From Pseudodesulfovibrio sp. 5S69 (lineage in GTDB: Bacteria > Desulfobacterota > Desulfovibrionia > Desulfovibrionales > Desulfovibrionaceae), in NCBI RefSeq assembly GCF_037094465.1, contig NZ_CP146609.1:558001-622000 (forward strand): a stretch of DNA of 64,000 nt, read 5' to 3'. The notes under the pieces were generated by a model, which saw only the letters and a program-made list of their open reading frames with translations, had not been told where the DNA came from and did no database searches. Shown here in pieces: positions 1-12,988 of the stretch. A program made the position numbers and the translations under genes. The number at the start of each line of letters is the position of its first letter. Positions within the stretch are counted from its first letter, which is position 1.

Positions 1-165
1 CGTCAGATGCTGAGCACCTCGTATCCGGCGCTGGGTAGGGCGTTCGGCGGAAAGGATCACTCCACGGTCCTGTACTCGGTTAAAAAAATCGATCAATTAC
101 AAGAAGATGACTTCGAATTGAAACAACTGTTGAAAACCTTGAAGAATAAATGTCGCATGTCGTGA
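1..165 (+). CDS. dnaA: DnaA, C-terminal end (partial)
   Basis: Last 54 codons of the replication initiator; the rest lies upstream of the window. The frame is open from base 1 to a TGA at 163-165. It carries the DnaA domain IV signature, GRAFGGKDHSTVLYSVKKI, the helix-turn-helix segment that contacts DnaA boxes. This places the replication origin nearby. It is followed by dnaN after 147 bp. No consensus DnaA box was seen in that gap, so the origin is more likely upstream of dnaA. The identification rests on the signature and on the dnaN-gyrB-gyrA neighbourhood. Confidence 0.95.
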   Translation, partial: RQMLSTSYPALGRAFGGKDHSTVLYSVKKIDQLQEDDFELKQLLKTLKNKCRMS

Positions 166-312
166 TCATTTTCGGAATCGGCCGTTTCAGGCACGTTCGG
201 TTCCAAATTCATGACAACGTGTGTGCTTAAAAAAAACAACAATTACAAGTTCTTGATTCCGAAAGGAACAAAGGAACCGAGGTAATAAATCTCAATCAAG
301 GAGATATTTTCT

Positions 313-1482
313 ATGTTTCTGAAAGTGAACCGAGATGAAATCATCGAAGGACTCCAGAAGTCGGCGAATATCATCCCGGCCAAAACCGGCGCAGCCTTTC
401 TGCGGACCATCTGGCTCCAGTGCGAAAACGGGAACCTGAACATCATGAGCACGGATTCCAACCTGGAGTTCATGGGTTCCTATCCCGCCGCGCTCGAAGG
501 CGAGGGCCTGGCCGGCGTGCAGGGGCGCGCCTTCTACGACCTGGTCAAACAGCTCAAGTCCGACCAGGGCGAGCTGACCATCCGCACGGACGAGTCCGAC
601 CAGAACGTGCTGGTGGAGCAGAAAGCCCGCAAGTACAAGTTCCCGGTGAACGACCCCGAGTGGTTCCAGAAGTTCTCCTCCTTCCCCGAGGACAACACGG
701 TCTACTGGTCCGGCGACTTCCTGCACGAGATCATCGACAAGATCTCGTTCTGCATCTCGGACGAGGATTCCATGGAGGCCATCGCCTGCATCTACATGGT
801 CCCGCGCGAGAAGGACGGCAACAAGACCGTGGAGGTTTGCGGCCTGAACGGCCACCAGTTCGCCATGCTCAACTTCGTCAACGACGACATCTACGCCATG
901 CTCCCGGAAGAGGGCGTACTCATCCAGAAGAAATACCTGACCGAGTTGAAGAAATGGCTGACCGCCGACGAGATCGAGCTGGCCATCTCCAACAAGCGGC
1001 TGTTCTTCCGCACCGGGGACAAGCGCGAGACCTTCACCCTGCCGTTGTCCTATTACCAGTATCCCAACTACAACAACTTCCTGGCGCGGCTCGGCGACGA
1101 CAACGTCTCCACCCTGGAGGTCAACCGGCTGGACCTGGTGGACGCCCTGTCCCGCGTGGCCCTGTTCAACACCGACTCCAACCGCTGCGCCTACTTCTCG
1201 TTCGCGGACAACGAAGTTACGGTGTCGGCCCAGGGCCAGGAGACCGGCACGGCGCGCGAATCCATCGACGCCACCTTCACCGGCGACATGGCCCGGATCG
1301 CCTTCCCCACCCGGAACCTGATCGAGATACTCAACCACTTCGCCTCTCCCACCGTGAAGTTCACCCTGACCGGCACCGAGGCCCCGTGCGGCCTGACCGG
1401 TTCCGACGACAAGGACTACAACGTGATCGTCATGCCCATGATGATCCAGGAAGAGACCTACTATACCGAGGAAAACGCATAA
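313..1482 (+). CDS. dnaN: DNA polymerase III beta subunit (sliding clamp)
   Basis: 389-residue beta clamp that encircles DNA and holds polymerase III on the template. It begins MFLKVNRDEIIEGLQKSANI, the usual start of the first of three repeated clamp domains, and ends in the MPM(M) segment typical of the clamp C terminus. Length is slightly above the usual 366-380. The ATG at 313 has an AAGGAG ribosome-binding site at 298-303. Its TAA stop (1480-1482) directly abuts the gyrB ATG, with no recF between, so the two are probably translationally coupled. Confidence 0.97.
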   Translation: MFLKVNRDEIIEGLQKSANIIPAKTGAAFLRTIWLQCENGNLNIMSTDSNLEFMGSYPAALEGEGLAGVQGRAFYDLVKQLKSDQGELTIRTDESDQNVLVEQKARKYKFPVNDPEWFQKFSSFPEDNTVYWSGDFLHEIIDKISFCISDEDSMEAIACIYMVPREKDGNKTVEVCGLNGHQFAMLNFVNDDIYAMLPEEGVLIQKKYLTELKKWLTADEIELAISNKRLFFRTGDKRETFTLPLSYYQYPNYNNFLARLGDDNVSTLEVNRLDLVDALSRVALFNTDSNRCAYFSFADNEVTVSAQGQETGTARESIDATFTGDMARIAFPTRNLIEILNHFASPTVKFTLTGTEAPCGLTGSDDKDYNVIVMPMMIQEETYYTEENA

Positions 1483-3876
<2,394 letters not shown>

Positions 3877-4069
3877 TCCGGAATCCAATCCGGAACCGTC
3901 GAAAAGCGACAGGATTTCTATTCAATGGAACCAGCGCCCCCGCCAAAGCGGCAAAGCGGGCGGCAAGACAACAACGTTTGGGATATTCCCGGGAACCCTG
4001 CACGGGGTCCCCGGACAGCCGGAACCGTCCCCCTTGCGGGGACCCGGCATCCTAGGAGGCAAGTAAGGA

Positions 4070-6514
<2,445 letters not shown>

Positions 6515-6519
6515 GAACC

Positions 6520-7344
6520 ATGCGACGCATACTCGTACTGATACTGCTGGCCGCGACGGTGTTTGCCGTCGCGGCCTGCTCTTCGCCCTCCACGCCCGGC
6601 CAGGAGGATATCGAGCGGGCGCGCGACTCCTACTCCAAGGGGTTCTACCTCGAAGCGGAAAAGGACTACGAGCGCTACCTGCAGGTGGAGCCTCAGGGCA
6701 AGTTCCGCAAGGAGGCTTGGGACCGCCTGGCCGAGATCGCCATGTCGGTCAAGGGCGACTACGACCGGGCCGTGGTCCTGCTCGAGGCCATGTACCTGGA
6801 GCTGGGCAGCGACCCGGACACGGCCTGGAAGATCATGTTCCAGTTGGGTGAAGCCTATTCCGAGTTGGGCAACACGGCCAAGGCCATCGAGGCCTTCGAG
6901 AAGTGTCTGGACCAGGCCCAGGGCAACCCGGAACACATCTACAAGACCCAGTTGCGCATGGCCCGGCTGTACCGCTCCATGGGCAGCTACGACCTGGTGG
7001 CCGCCACCCTGGAGAACTGCGCGGACTCGGCCGCGGACGACGAAGCCAAGGCCAAGTGCCTCTACGAACTGGCCCAGAGCTACACCTTCATCTCCAGTTG
7101 GTCTCAGGCGGAAAAGGCCCTGGACAGCCTGCTCAAGCTCAAGAACATCTCGGACGAGACCCGCTCCCTGGCCATTTTCCTGGAAGCGGATATCGCCGAA
7201 AACGACCGGGACTACGCCAAGGCCAAGGAGCTGCTCGAATCCATCCTGCACACCTACCCGAACCCCAAGGTGGTGGAAACCCGGCTGGCCAACCTGCCCG
7301 AGGTGGAGCCCGAGCCGCTGCCCCTGGTACCGCCCAAGCAGTAG
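6520..7344 (+). CDS. TPR-repeat lipoprotein
   Basis: 274 residues. A lipoprotein signal peptide ends in the lipobox VAAC with lipidated Cys20. The mature part is almost entirely tetratricopeptide helices: recognisable units occur around residues 28-60, 105-140 and 180-215 (for example AYSELGNTAKAIEAFEKCL). It is probably anchored to a membrane facing the periplasm as a protein-interaction scaffold. The architecture is loosely like BamD/YbgF tetratricopeptide lipoproteins, but no specific partner can be named. It starts 5 bp after gyrA, so it is probably co-transcribed with the gyrase gene, and ends in a Pro-rich tail. Confidence 0.85.
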   Translation: MRRILVLILLAATVFAVAACSSPSTPGQEDIERARDSYSKGFYLEAEKDYERYLQVEPQGKFRKEAWDRLAEIAMSVKGDYDRAVVLLEAMYLELGSDPDTAWKIMFQLGEAYSELGNTAKAIEAFEKCLDQAQGNPEHIYKTQLRMARLYRSMGSYDLVAATLENCADSAADDEAKAKCLYELAQSYTFISSWSQAEKALDSLLKLKNISDETRSLAIFLEADIAENDRDYAKAKELLESILHTYPNPKVVETRLANLPEVEPEPLPLVPPKQ

Positions 7345-7416
7345 GGCCGGTTCGCTGGGGCCGGAAAAATGGTGTATTCCCATGACGGCGTCCCGATGCA
7401 AACCCGGGAGTGACTC

Positions 7417-8529
7417 GTGAAGATCGCCCTGTGCACTCCGTTCAAGCCGCTCGACAACGCGTCGGTCTCCGGCGACGTGACCATCGCCCGCGACCTGCGT
7501 GACGCGCTCGCTCGCCTGGGCAACCAGGTGGTTGTGGTGCCGCATTTCCCGTCCAAGGAGATATGGAAGCGCCCCGGCCGATGGTTCGGCGCGTACCGGG
7601 CCGCCGGGCGCATGGCCGAGGCCGCGCGCGGCTGCGCCGCCTGGCTGACCTACGGGACCTACTACAAGGCACCGGACGTGTTCGGCCCTGCCTGTGCGGC
7701 CCGCCTGGGCATCCCCTATGCCATCTTCCAGGCCAGCTACGCGGTCAACCGGGGCAAAAGACTGGCCACCTGGCCGGGTTACCGCCTGAACAGGCGGGCC
7801 ATGCTCCGGGCGGACCACATCTTCTGCAACCGGCTCAACGATCTGCGCGGCTGCGCCAGGCTTGGGCTGCCCCCGGACCGGTACTCCCACGTCCCCCCGG
7901 GGTTGCCCCGGGGGCTGCTCACGCGCGACGGCGAGGCCGGGGCCGCCCTGCGCCGGGAATGGGGCGCGGAGGGCGCGAGAGTGGTCCTCACGGCGGCCAT
8001 GATGCGCGCCGGGGTCAAGGCCGAGGGGCTGCGCTGGGTCTTCCGCGCTTGCGCCGCGCTCGTCGAGCGGGGCAGGGACGTCTTCCTGGCCGTGGCCGGG
8101 GATGGGCCGCGCCGGGCGGAACTGGAACCCGAGGCCCGGAACCTGCTCGGCGATCGGGTCCGTTTCCTTGGCCTGGTGGAGCGCGAAAAGCTCGGTACCT
8201 TCTTCGCGGCGGGCGACCTGTTCGCCTTTCCGGGTCTTGCGGAGAGCGTGGGCATGGTCTACCTGGAGGCCCAGCAGTGCCGCCTGCCCGTAGTGGCCAC
8301 CGACGACGAGGGCGCGCCCCAGGTGGTGGCCCACAACCACACCGGGATCATCACCAAGGCGAATATCGACGATTTCACCCGGGGTGTGGACGAACTGGTC
8401 CGCGACCCGGAGCGGTGCCGGGCCCTGGCGGCCAACGCGCCGGGCCATGTGGCCAAAGAACACGACGCCGCGCGCAACTATGACCATGTGGTCGAGGTGC
8501 TGCGAGAACTGGCCGAAGCGAGGGCCTGA
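7417..8529 (+). CDS. Glycosyltransferase, GT4-like
   Basis: 370 residues with a GT-B fold. The N terminus MKIALCTPFKPLDN leads into the acceptor domain. The C-terminal donor domain carries the retaining-GT4 signature EREKLGTFFAAGDLFAFPGLAESVG, whose E-x7-E pair binds the nucleotide sugar. It probably builds a cell-surface glycan or lipid-linked sugar; the substrate cannot be read from sequence. The GTG start at 7417 gives the expected first beta strand. It is separated by 1 bp from a phosphatase gene, which in turn overlaps a second glycosyltransferase, so the three form one transcription unit. Confidence 0.87.
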   Translation: MKIALCTPFKPLDNASVSGDVTIARDLRDALARLGNQVVVVPHFPSKEIWKRPGRWFGAYRAAGRMAEAARGCAAWLTYGTYYKAPDVFGPACAARLGIPYAIFQASYAVNRGKRLATWPGYRLNRRAMLRADHIFCNRLNDLRGCARLGLPPDRYSHVPPGLPRGLLTRDGEAGAALRREWGAEGARVVLTAAMMRAGVKAEGLRWVFRACAALVERGRDVFLAVAGDGPRRAELEPEARNLLGDRVRFLGLVEREKLGTFFAAGDLFAFPGLAESVGMVYLEAQQCRLPVVATDDEGAPQVVAHNHTGIITKANIDDFTRGVDELVRDPERCRALAANAPGHVAKEHDAARNYDHVVEVLRELAEARA

Positions 8530-8530
8530 C

Positions 8531-9124
8531 ATGACGACATTTTTTTGCATGCGCCACGGGTTGACCGAATGGAACCGCGAATGCCGCATCCAGGGCAACA
8601 AGGACATAGGACTGTGCGACGAGGGTCGCGACATGGCCCGCAAGTGGGGCGAATCCCTTGCCGGAGAGGGGTTCGACTGCATTCTGACCAGCACCCTTTC
8701 CCGCGCAAAAGAGACCGGCGCTCTGGTCAACGAGGTCCTGGGCCTGCCCCTGTTCGAGGACGAGCGATTGGGCGAACAGGACTGGGGTCAGTGGACCGGC
8801 CTGACCAAGACCGAGCTCAAGGCCATGCGCAAGGAGGTGGGCAGGCAGGAGTACAAGGGGTTCGGCTTCCGGCCCGAGGGTGGGGAGAGCCGCGACGAAG
8901 TGCTCTGCCGGGCCTGCGACGCGCTCATCGACTTCGCCGCCGAGCACCCCGGGCAGTCCGTGCTGGTGGTCACCCACAACGGGGTGCTGCGCTGCCTGGC
9001 CCACGCCCTGTCCGGGTCCGAATTCCTGCCCGGCGATCCCGTGGCATATCTTCCCTACCGGCTGCACCGCATCGAATGCATCGAAAACGAACTCGCCCTG
9101 GGCGAGTTGAACATGGAGTTGTAA
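8531..9124 (+). CDS. Histidine phosphatase family protein (phosphoglycerate-mutase-like)
   Basis: 197 residues. The N-terminal RHG motif (Arg8-His9-Gly10 in FFCMRHGLTEWN) supplies the phospho-accepting histidine. The second catalytic histidine lies in VVTHNGVLR near residue 150, and the TLSRAKETG segment binds phosphate. The family removes phosphate from sugars, cofactors or proteins. Its position between two glycosyltransferase genes suggests a sugar-phosphate substrate, which is an inference. The reading frame is open further upstream, but the ATG at 8531, 1 bp after the previous stop, gives the standard family N terminus. Confidence 0.88.
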   Translation: MTTFFCMRHGLTEWNRECRIQGNKDIGLCDEGRDMARKWGESLAGEGFDCILTSTLSRAKETGALVNEVLGLPLFEDERLGEQDWGQWTGLTKTELKAMRKEVGRQEYKGFGFRPEGGESRDEVLCRACDALIDFAAEHPGQSVLVVTHNGVLRCLAHALSGSEFLPGDPVAYLPYRLHRIECIENELALGELNMEL

Positions 9125-10284
9125 TGCGCATCGTCTTCTATTGCCAGCACGTGCTCGGCGTGGGGCACATGTTCCGGTCCCTGGAAATCGTCAAGGCCCT
9201 CAAGGATCACGAGGTCATCCTGGTCACCGGGGGTGCCCACGTGGATTTCGACCCGCCCGCCAACATGACCCGCATCCAGCTGCCCGGCCTGATGATGGAC
9301 GCGAAATTCACCCGGTTCATTCCCCTGGAGGAGGGGGCCGAGGTGGACGACGTCCTGGTCCGCCGCCTGCGCCTGTTCAAGGAGATCATGGCGAAATACC
9401 GGCCCGACATCTTCATGGTCGAGCTCTTCCCGTTCGGGCGCAAGAAGTTCCGCTTCGAGCTTTTGCCCATCCTCAAGAAGGTCCGCAAGGGCGAGTACGG
9501 CAAGTGCCGGTCCGTCTGCTCCGTGCGCGACATCCTGGTGGAAAAGAAGGACATGCAGCGCCAGGTGGAGCGCGTGCACGGCTACCTCAACCCCAATTTC
9601 GACCACGTCCTGGTCCACTCGGACCCCAACCTGGTGCGCCTGGACGAGACCTTCCCCGGCGTGGAGGGGATCGTGCCCGAGGTCCATTACACCGGCTACG
9701 TAGCCCGCAGGCCCGACCCGGCCGAGACCGAACGGCTGGCCGCCGAGCTGAAACTGGGCGACACCCCGCTGGTGGTCGTGTCCGTGGGCGGCGGGCACAT
9801 CGGCCGCGACCTGCTGCGCGGCGCCCTGGCCGCCTCGCCCATCCTCAACGAAACCCACCCGCACCGGCTGGCCCTGTTCACCGGGCCCTACGCCGAAGAG
9901 GACGAATTCCGGCATCTTCAGGCCATTGTCGAAGCCCACCCGCATATCACCTTGAAACGGTTTACCAAGCGCTTCCTGGCCTACCTGGACCTGGCCCGGT
10001 TGTCGGTCTCGCTCGGCGGCTACAACACCACCATGAACCTGCTGGCCACCAACACCTTCGGACTCATGTATCCCTTTCTCCAGAACCGCGAGCAGAATAT
10101 GCGCGCCCGGCGCATCGAGGAAAAGGGCGGGCTCAAGGTCATCACCCAGGACGATCTCGGCCCGGAACGGCTGGTCCCGCTCATGCGCGAAGGCCTGGAC
10201 CGCCGGGCCGCGCCGCTCAACCTCGACCTGGACGGGGGCCCGAACTCGGCCCGCATCCTCGAGGAGATCTACGCCGCCATGTGA
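9124..10284 (+). CDS. Predicted glycosyltransferase (COG4671/MurG-like fold)
   Basis: 386 residues. Begins MRIVFYCQHVLGVGHMFRSL, the Gly/His-rich first loop of MurG-like GT-B enzymes, and has VVSVGGGHIGRDLL in the donor domain and SLGGYNTTMNLL near residue 300. These match the COG4671 group of predicted glycosyltransferases. The ATG at 9124 shares one base with the TAA of the phosphatase gene (TAATG), a hallmark of translational coupling. Acceptor and donor are unknown; the neighbours suggest a shared surface-glycan or glycolipid pathway. Confidence 0.82.
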   Translation: MRIVFYCQHVLGVGHMFRSLEIVKALKDHEVILVTGGAHVDFDPPANMTRIQLPGLMMDAKFTRFIPLEEGAEVDDVLVRRLRLFKEIMAKYRPDIFMVELFPFGRKKFRFELLPILKKVRKGEYGKCRSVCSVRDILVEKKDMQRQVERVHGYLNPNFDHVLVHSDPNLVRLDETFPGVEGIVPEVHYTGYVARRPDPAETERLAAELKLGDTPLVVVSVGGGHIGRDLLRGALAASPILNETHPHRLALFTGPYAEEDEFRHLQAIVEAHPHITLKRFTKRFLAYLDLARLSVSLGGYNTTMNLLATNTFGLMYPFLQNREQNMRARRIEEKGGLKVITQDDLGPERLVPLMREGLDRRAAPLNLDLDGGPNSARILEEIYAAM

Positions 10285-10309
10285 CGGCCCTGTCCGGTCC
10301 ATTTTTTCG

Positions 10310-10338
10310 TCGCCACAAGCCCACCGGCGGAGTATACT
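10310..10338 (+). promoter_or_regulatory. Candidate fabI promoter
   Basis: A TATACT -10 element at 10333-10338 lies 17 bp after TCGCCA (10310-10315), a 4-of-6 match to the -35 consensus. It is 23 bp upstream of the fabI ATG, leaving a short leader with the AAGGAG ribosome-binding site. Confidence 0.45.
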
Positions 10339-10360
10339 GCCGCCAAGCAAAGGAGACGAC

Positions 10361-11125
10361 ATGCTGCTCAAGGACAAAAAGGCCCTCATCTTCGGCGTGG
10401 TCAACGACCGCTCCATCGCCTACGGCATCGCCAGGCAGCTCAAGGAACACGGCGCACGCCTGGCCTTCAGCTATGCCGCCGATCCCATCGAGCGCCGCCT
10501 GGCCCCCATCTGCGAGGAACTCGGCGGTGAGTTCATGTACAAGTGCGACGTCACGTCCGACGACGAGATAGCCGTCGGCACCGACCTCGTGCGCGACAAG
10601 TGGGGCGACGTGGACATCCTCGTGCACTCCATCGCCTACGCCAACCGCGAAGACCTGAAAGGGCGGTTCATCGACACCAGCCGCGAGGGCTACAAGGTTG
10701 CCCTGGACGTCTCCTCCTTTTCCCTGGTCGCCCTGTGCCGCGCCTTCGAACCCCTGTTCAAACCCGGCGCGTCCGTGCTGACCATGAGCTACTACGGCGC
10801 GGGCAAGGTCGTGGCCAACTACAACGCCATGGGCGTGGCCAAGGCCGCGCTCGAGGCCTGCGTGCGCTACCTCGCCGTGGACCTGGGCGAAAAGGGCGTG
10901 CGCATCAACGCCATCTCCGCCGGGCCGGTCAAGACCATGGCCGCCTCCGGCATCTCCGGGTTCAAAACCATCCTCGGCCGTATCGAGGAAAAAGCCCCCC
11001 TGCACCGGAACATCACCATCGACGACGTGGGCAAATGCGCCCTGTACCTCGCCTCGGATCTGTCCTCCGGCACCACCGGCGACGTCATCTTCGTGGACTC
11101 CGGCTACAACATCATGGGCGTGTAA
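10361..11125 (+). CDS. fabI: Enoyl-[acyl-carrier-protein] reductase (NADH)
   Basis: 254-residue short-chain dehydrogenase that reduces trans-2-enoyl-ACP, the last step of each fatty-acid elongation cycle. The FabI-specific nucleotide loop FGVVNDRSIAYGIARQL spans residues 11-27. The active site shows Tyr144 and the Tyr154-x6-Lys161 pair (YNAMGVAK), spaced as in E. coli FabI. The C terminus contains ALYLASDLSSGTTGDVIFVD, the family's conserved final segment. It has its own candidate promoter and an AAGGAG ribosome-binding site, and is followed by a family-A hairpin that may end the transcript. Triclosan-type inhibitors bind this family. Confidence 0.95.
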   Translation: MLLKDKKALIFGVVNDRSIAYGIARQLKEHGARLAFSYAADPIERRLAPICEELGGEFMYKCDVTSDDEIAVGTDLVRDKWGDVDILVHSIAYANREDLKGRFIDTSREGYKVALDVSSFSLVALCRAFEPLFKPGASVLTMSYYGAGKVVANYNAMGVAKAALEACVRYLAVDLGEKGVRINAISAGPVKTMAASGISGFKTILGRIEEKAPLHRNITIDDVGKCALYLASDLSSGTTGDVIFVDSGYNIMGV

Positions 11126-11212
11126 GGGCCTCCGGCGGCCGGGGCGCTGCCCCGGACCCCGCCAGGGAACCCTTTGAAAAGGGTTCCCTGGACCCTCCCA
11201 AACTTTTTGTGT
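11126..11212 (+). repeat. Dispersed 3'-end hairpin repeat, family A, copy 1
   Basis: Starts at the fabI stop. GCCTCCGGCGGCC (11128-11140) is followed by a short hairpin CCGGGGCGCTGCCCCGG and then a perfect 14-bp stem with a GA loop (11162-11191). T5 follows at 11204-11208. It points in the direction of fabI and probably acts as a terminator. Closest relative: the copy at 29842. Confidence 0.8.
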
Positions 11213-11320
11213 CGCCTGCGGCGAAGGCGGGGCACGGGATGGGGTCTTGTTTTGCGGGGTTTGGGCGTGGGGGCGTTTTCGAACGAAGGAAGAGAAGGTA
11301 TTTCCCTAGCTCGCACCATA

Positions 11321-11385
11321 CGCGAAGCGGCCCAAAAAGTTTAGGAAGGGAGAGGGGATGGGGGGCCGAGGGAAGGGGAGAGGCG
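11321..11385 (-). repeat. Family A repeat, degenerate reverse copy
   Basis: The CCCAAAAAGTTTAGG end typical of reverse-oriented copies (11331-11345) is followed by G/A-rich sequence, but the pairing arm is missing. It lies on the 3' side of the minus-strand small gene at 11513. Confidence 0.55.
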
Positions 11386-11443
11386 CGCAAAAAATAACCA
11401 AGGCCGGGCAGCGAGTTTCCGTGGCTTGCTGCCCGGCCTTGGC
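11386..11443 (-). terminator. Rho-independent terminator of the minus-strand small gene
   Basis: On the minus strand, AAGGCCGGGCAGC pairs with GCTGCCCGGCCTT (13 bp) and is followed by GGTTATTTTTT. It lies 70 bp beyond the stop of the 58-residue gene. Confidence 0.8.
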
Positions 11444-11512
11444 CGGAGAGGGACCTTTGAGAGGTCTGGATGCGGCGGGCCCGACCCGATCGGGCCCGCC
11501 GAAAGTTGTAGA

Positions 11513-11689
11513 TTAGACGAGCTGGCTGATGCCTATGCTGAGGACCATGGACACGCCGGTCCATAACAGGAGCTTGACCAGGCCGAGGGGGCCGTTGGCG
11601 GCACGGCACAGATCGTTGCTCCACGGTGCGCCCGTGGAATCCTCGGGCAGGAACAGGTAAACAAGCGCATTCATGTTGGACTTCTTCAT
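11513..11689 (-). CDS. Small putative membrane protein, 58 residues
   Basis: The ATG at 11689 has a near-perfect AAGGAGGT ribosome-binding site 8 bp upstream, and the frame runs 58 codons to TAA. The N-terminal half is soluble (LVYLFLPEDSTGAPWSND). Residues about 36-57 (LGLVKLLLWTGVSMVLSIGI) form one probable transmembrane helix. No family is recognised. A frameshifted relative sharing the LPxEDS element and the hydrophobic tail lies just upstream at 11816-11973. A strong terminator follows. The ribosome-binding site, terminator and paralogue support a real gene. The adjacent LysR regulators suggest control by them. Confidence 0.7.
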   Translation of the reverse strand: MKKSNMNALVYLFLPEDSTGAPWSNDLCRAANGPLGLVKLLLWTGVSMVLSIGISQLV

Positions 11690-11815
11690 TTTCCCGACCT
11701 CCTTGAATAATCCGTTGAACGGGAACCAACCTCAGCCTCCTCGTATGCGCATTTGGGCAACACGGTCCAATAACGATGTGTGACGTGAGGTATAAGGATT
11801 ATTTATGGCAAAGCT

Positions 11816-11973
11816 TCAGGAAGGGTAGCCCATGACGAGGCCGAAAAGTACGGCCACGGCGGTCCAGGGCGGGATTTTACCGATCCGCAGGAGGGCGGAG
11901 GGGGGTGTTGATGCGTGCCGTGCGAGCTGTCTTCGGGCGGTAAAAAATAACTCCAATCCGGGATATCGCTCAT
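11816..11973 (-). pseudogene. Small membrane-protein gene interrupted at a C6 tract
   Basis: An ATG at 11973 opens MSDIPDWSYFLPPEDSSHGT, but the frame then loses similarity. A frame offset by one base carries LLRIGKIPPWTAVAVLFG and ends at TGA 11816. Adding one C to the six-C run would join the two into a 52-residue protein. It would have the same layout as the 58-residue neighbour: an LPxEDS-type N terminus followed by one hydrophobic helix. It reads divergently from the LysR gene at 12107. The cause could be a true frameshift, phase variation or a sequencing error at the homopolymer. Confidence 0.55.
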
Positions 11974-12028
11974 GGTTCGCCTTATTTTGGTGGTTATGGA
12001 GAGTCTTCTTGGCCTGAAAAGGGGTGTG

Positions 12029-12050
12029 CGGTCCGATTACAAAGGCGGAC
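12029..12050. promoter_or_regulatory. Candidate LysR binding site between divergent genes
   Basis: GTCCG-N10-CGGAC (12031-12050) forms a perfect 5-bp dyad in the 133-bp gap between the interrupted small gene and the LysR gene. The preceding CGGTCCGATTAC (12029-12040) resembles CGGTCCAATAAC at 11763-11774, upstream of the 58-residue gene. It lies about 60 bp before the small-gene start, a usual LysR distance. Confidence 0.4.
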
Positions 12051-12106
12051 GCCGGGTATAAGGAATTGCGATTGCTCGTCCGGGACGGTGCGGGTATGAA
12101 TGGTCC

Positions 12107-12988
12107 ATGGAACTCTATCAGCTGAGAACGTTCGTGGCCGTGGCAGAAGAGGGCAGCATCACCCGTGCGGGCAAGCGGATCCACGCGACCCAGCCCGCGG
12201 TCAGCGCGCACATCAAGGCGCTGGAGGAGGAACTGGGCGTCCGGCTGTTCGACCGGGTGCCGCGTGGCGTGGAGCTGACCCAGGCCGGTGCCGAGCTGGT
12301 GCATGACGCCATCGAGGTGTTGGGCGCGGCCCAGACGCTGCTGGCGAGGGCCGTGATGCTCGGCGGCGAGGTGGCGGGCCAGGTGGCGCTGGGGCTGTGT
12401 ACGGACCCCGCGTTTCTCAAGGCCACCAGCCTGATCGACCTGATGAGCGAGCGGTTCCCCAAGCTCAACCTCAAGCTGATTCAGTCGCCGTCCGGGGTGA
12501 TCCTGAGCGAGATTCGGGCGCGCAACCTGGACGCGGGTTTTGTTTTCGCGGGCAATCCGTACCGGGATCTGGAGACCATCAAGCTGGCCGAGCCGGAGTA
12601 TTCCATCATGGGCGCGGCGAGCGTCCGGGACGAGTTGGCCGAGGCCGACGCCGAGGCCCTGTCGGCCTTCACCTGGGTCATGCCCGCCAGCCACAGCCCG
12701 TTCCGCGAGTTGCAGCTGGATATCTTCAACCGGTTCGGGATCGTTCCGGCCCGGACCATCGGCGCGGATTCCGAAGAGGTCATCCGGGCCCTGGTGGTGG
12801 AGGGCAAGGCGCTGGCCCTGGTCCGCGAGGACGAGGTGGCGGCCATGCTCGACAGCGGGCTGGCGGCCGAGTGCGCGCTGGTCGGGCGGCATCCGGTGGA
12901 GGTGAATTTCGTGTACCGCAAGGGCGAGGACGAACTCCCGTCCCTGGCGGCTATCATCGAACTGGTACGGCGCACCTGGGAGGGGTGA
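12107..12988 (+). CDS. LysR-family transcriptional regulator 1
   Basis: 293 residues. The winged helix-turn-helix occupies residues 1-60 (MELYQLRTFVAVAEEGSITR, then QPAVSAHIKALEEELG), and the two-lobed effector-binding domain covers about 90-293. It probably controls the divergent small membrane-protein gene starting at 11973; LysR proteins commonly regulate a divergent neighbour. The TGA overlaps the ATG of a second LysR gene by one base, so both are made from one transcript. It is paralogous to the genes at 12988 and 13882, all three beginning MELYQL. No metabolic target gene is adjacent. Confidence 0.9.
   Translation: MELYQLRTFVAVAEEGSITRAGKRIHATQPAVSAHIKALEEELGVRLFDRVPRGVELTQAGAELVHDAIEVLGAAQTLLARAVMLGGEVAGQVALGLCTDPAFLKATSLIDLMSERFPKLNLKLIQSPSGVILSEIRARNLDAGFVFAGNPYRDLETIKLAEPEYSIMGAASVRDELAEADAEALSAFTWVMPASHSPFRELQLDIFNRFGIVPARTIGADSEEVIRALVVEGKALALVREDEVAAMLDSGLAAECALVGRHPVEVNFVYRKGEDELPSLAAIIELVRRTWEG

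Noticed and set aside
166..312. Possible replication origin between dnaA and dnaN
   Set aside because: No DnaA-box consensus seen; the AT-rich run is short and better explained as leader and promoter sequence.
11832..12017. 61-codon plus-strand frame near LysR 1
   Set aside because: It is antisense to the interrupted small gene and lacks a ribosome-binding site.
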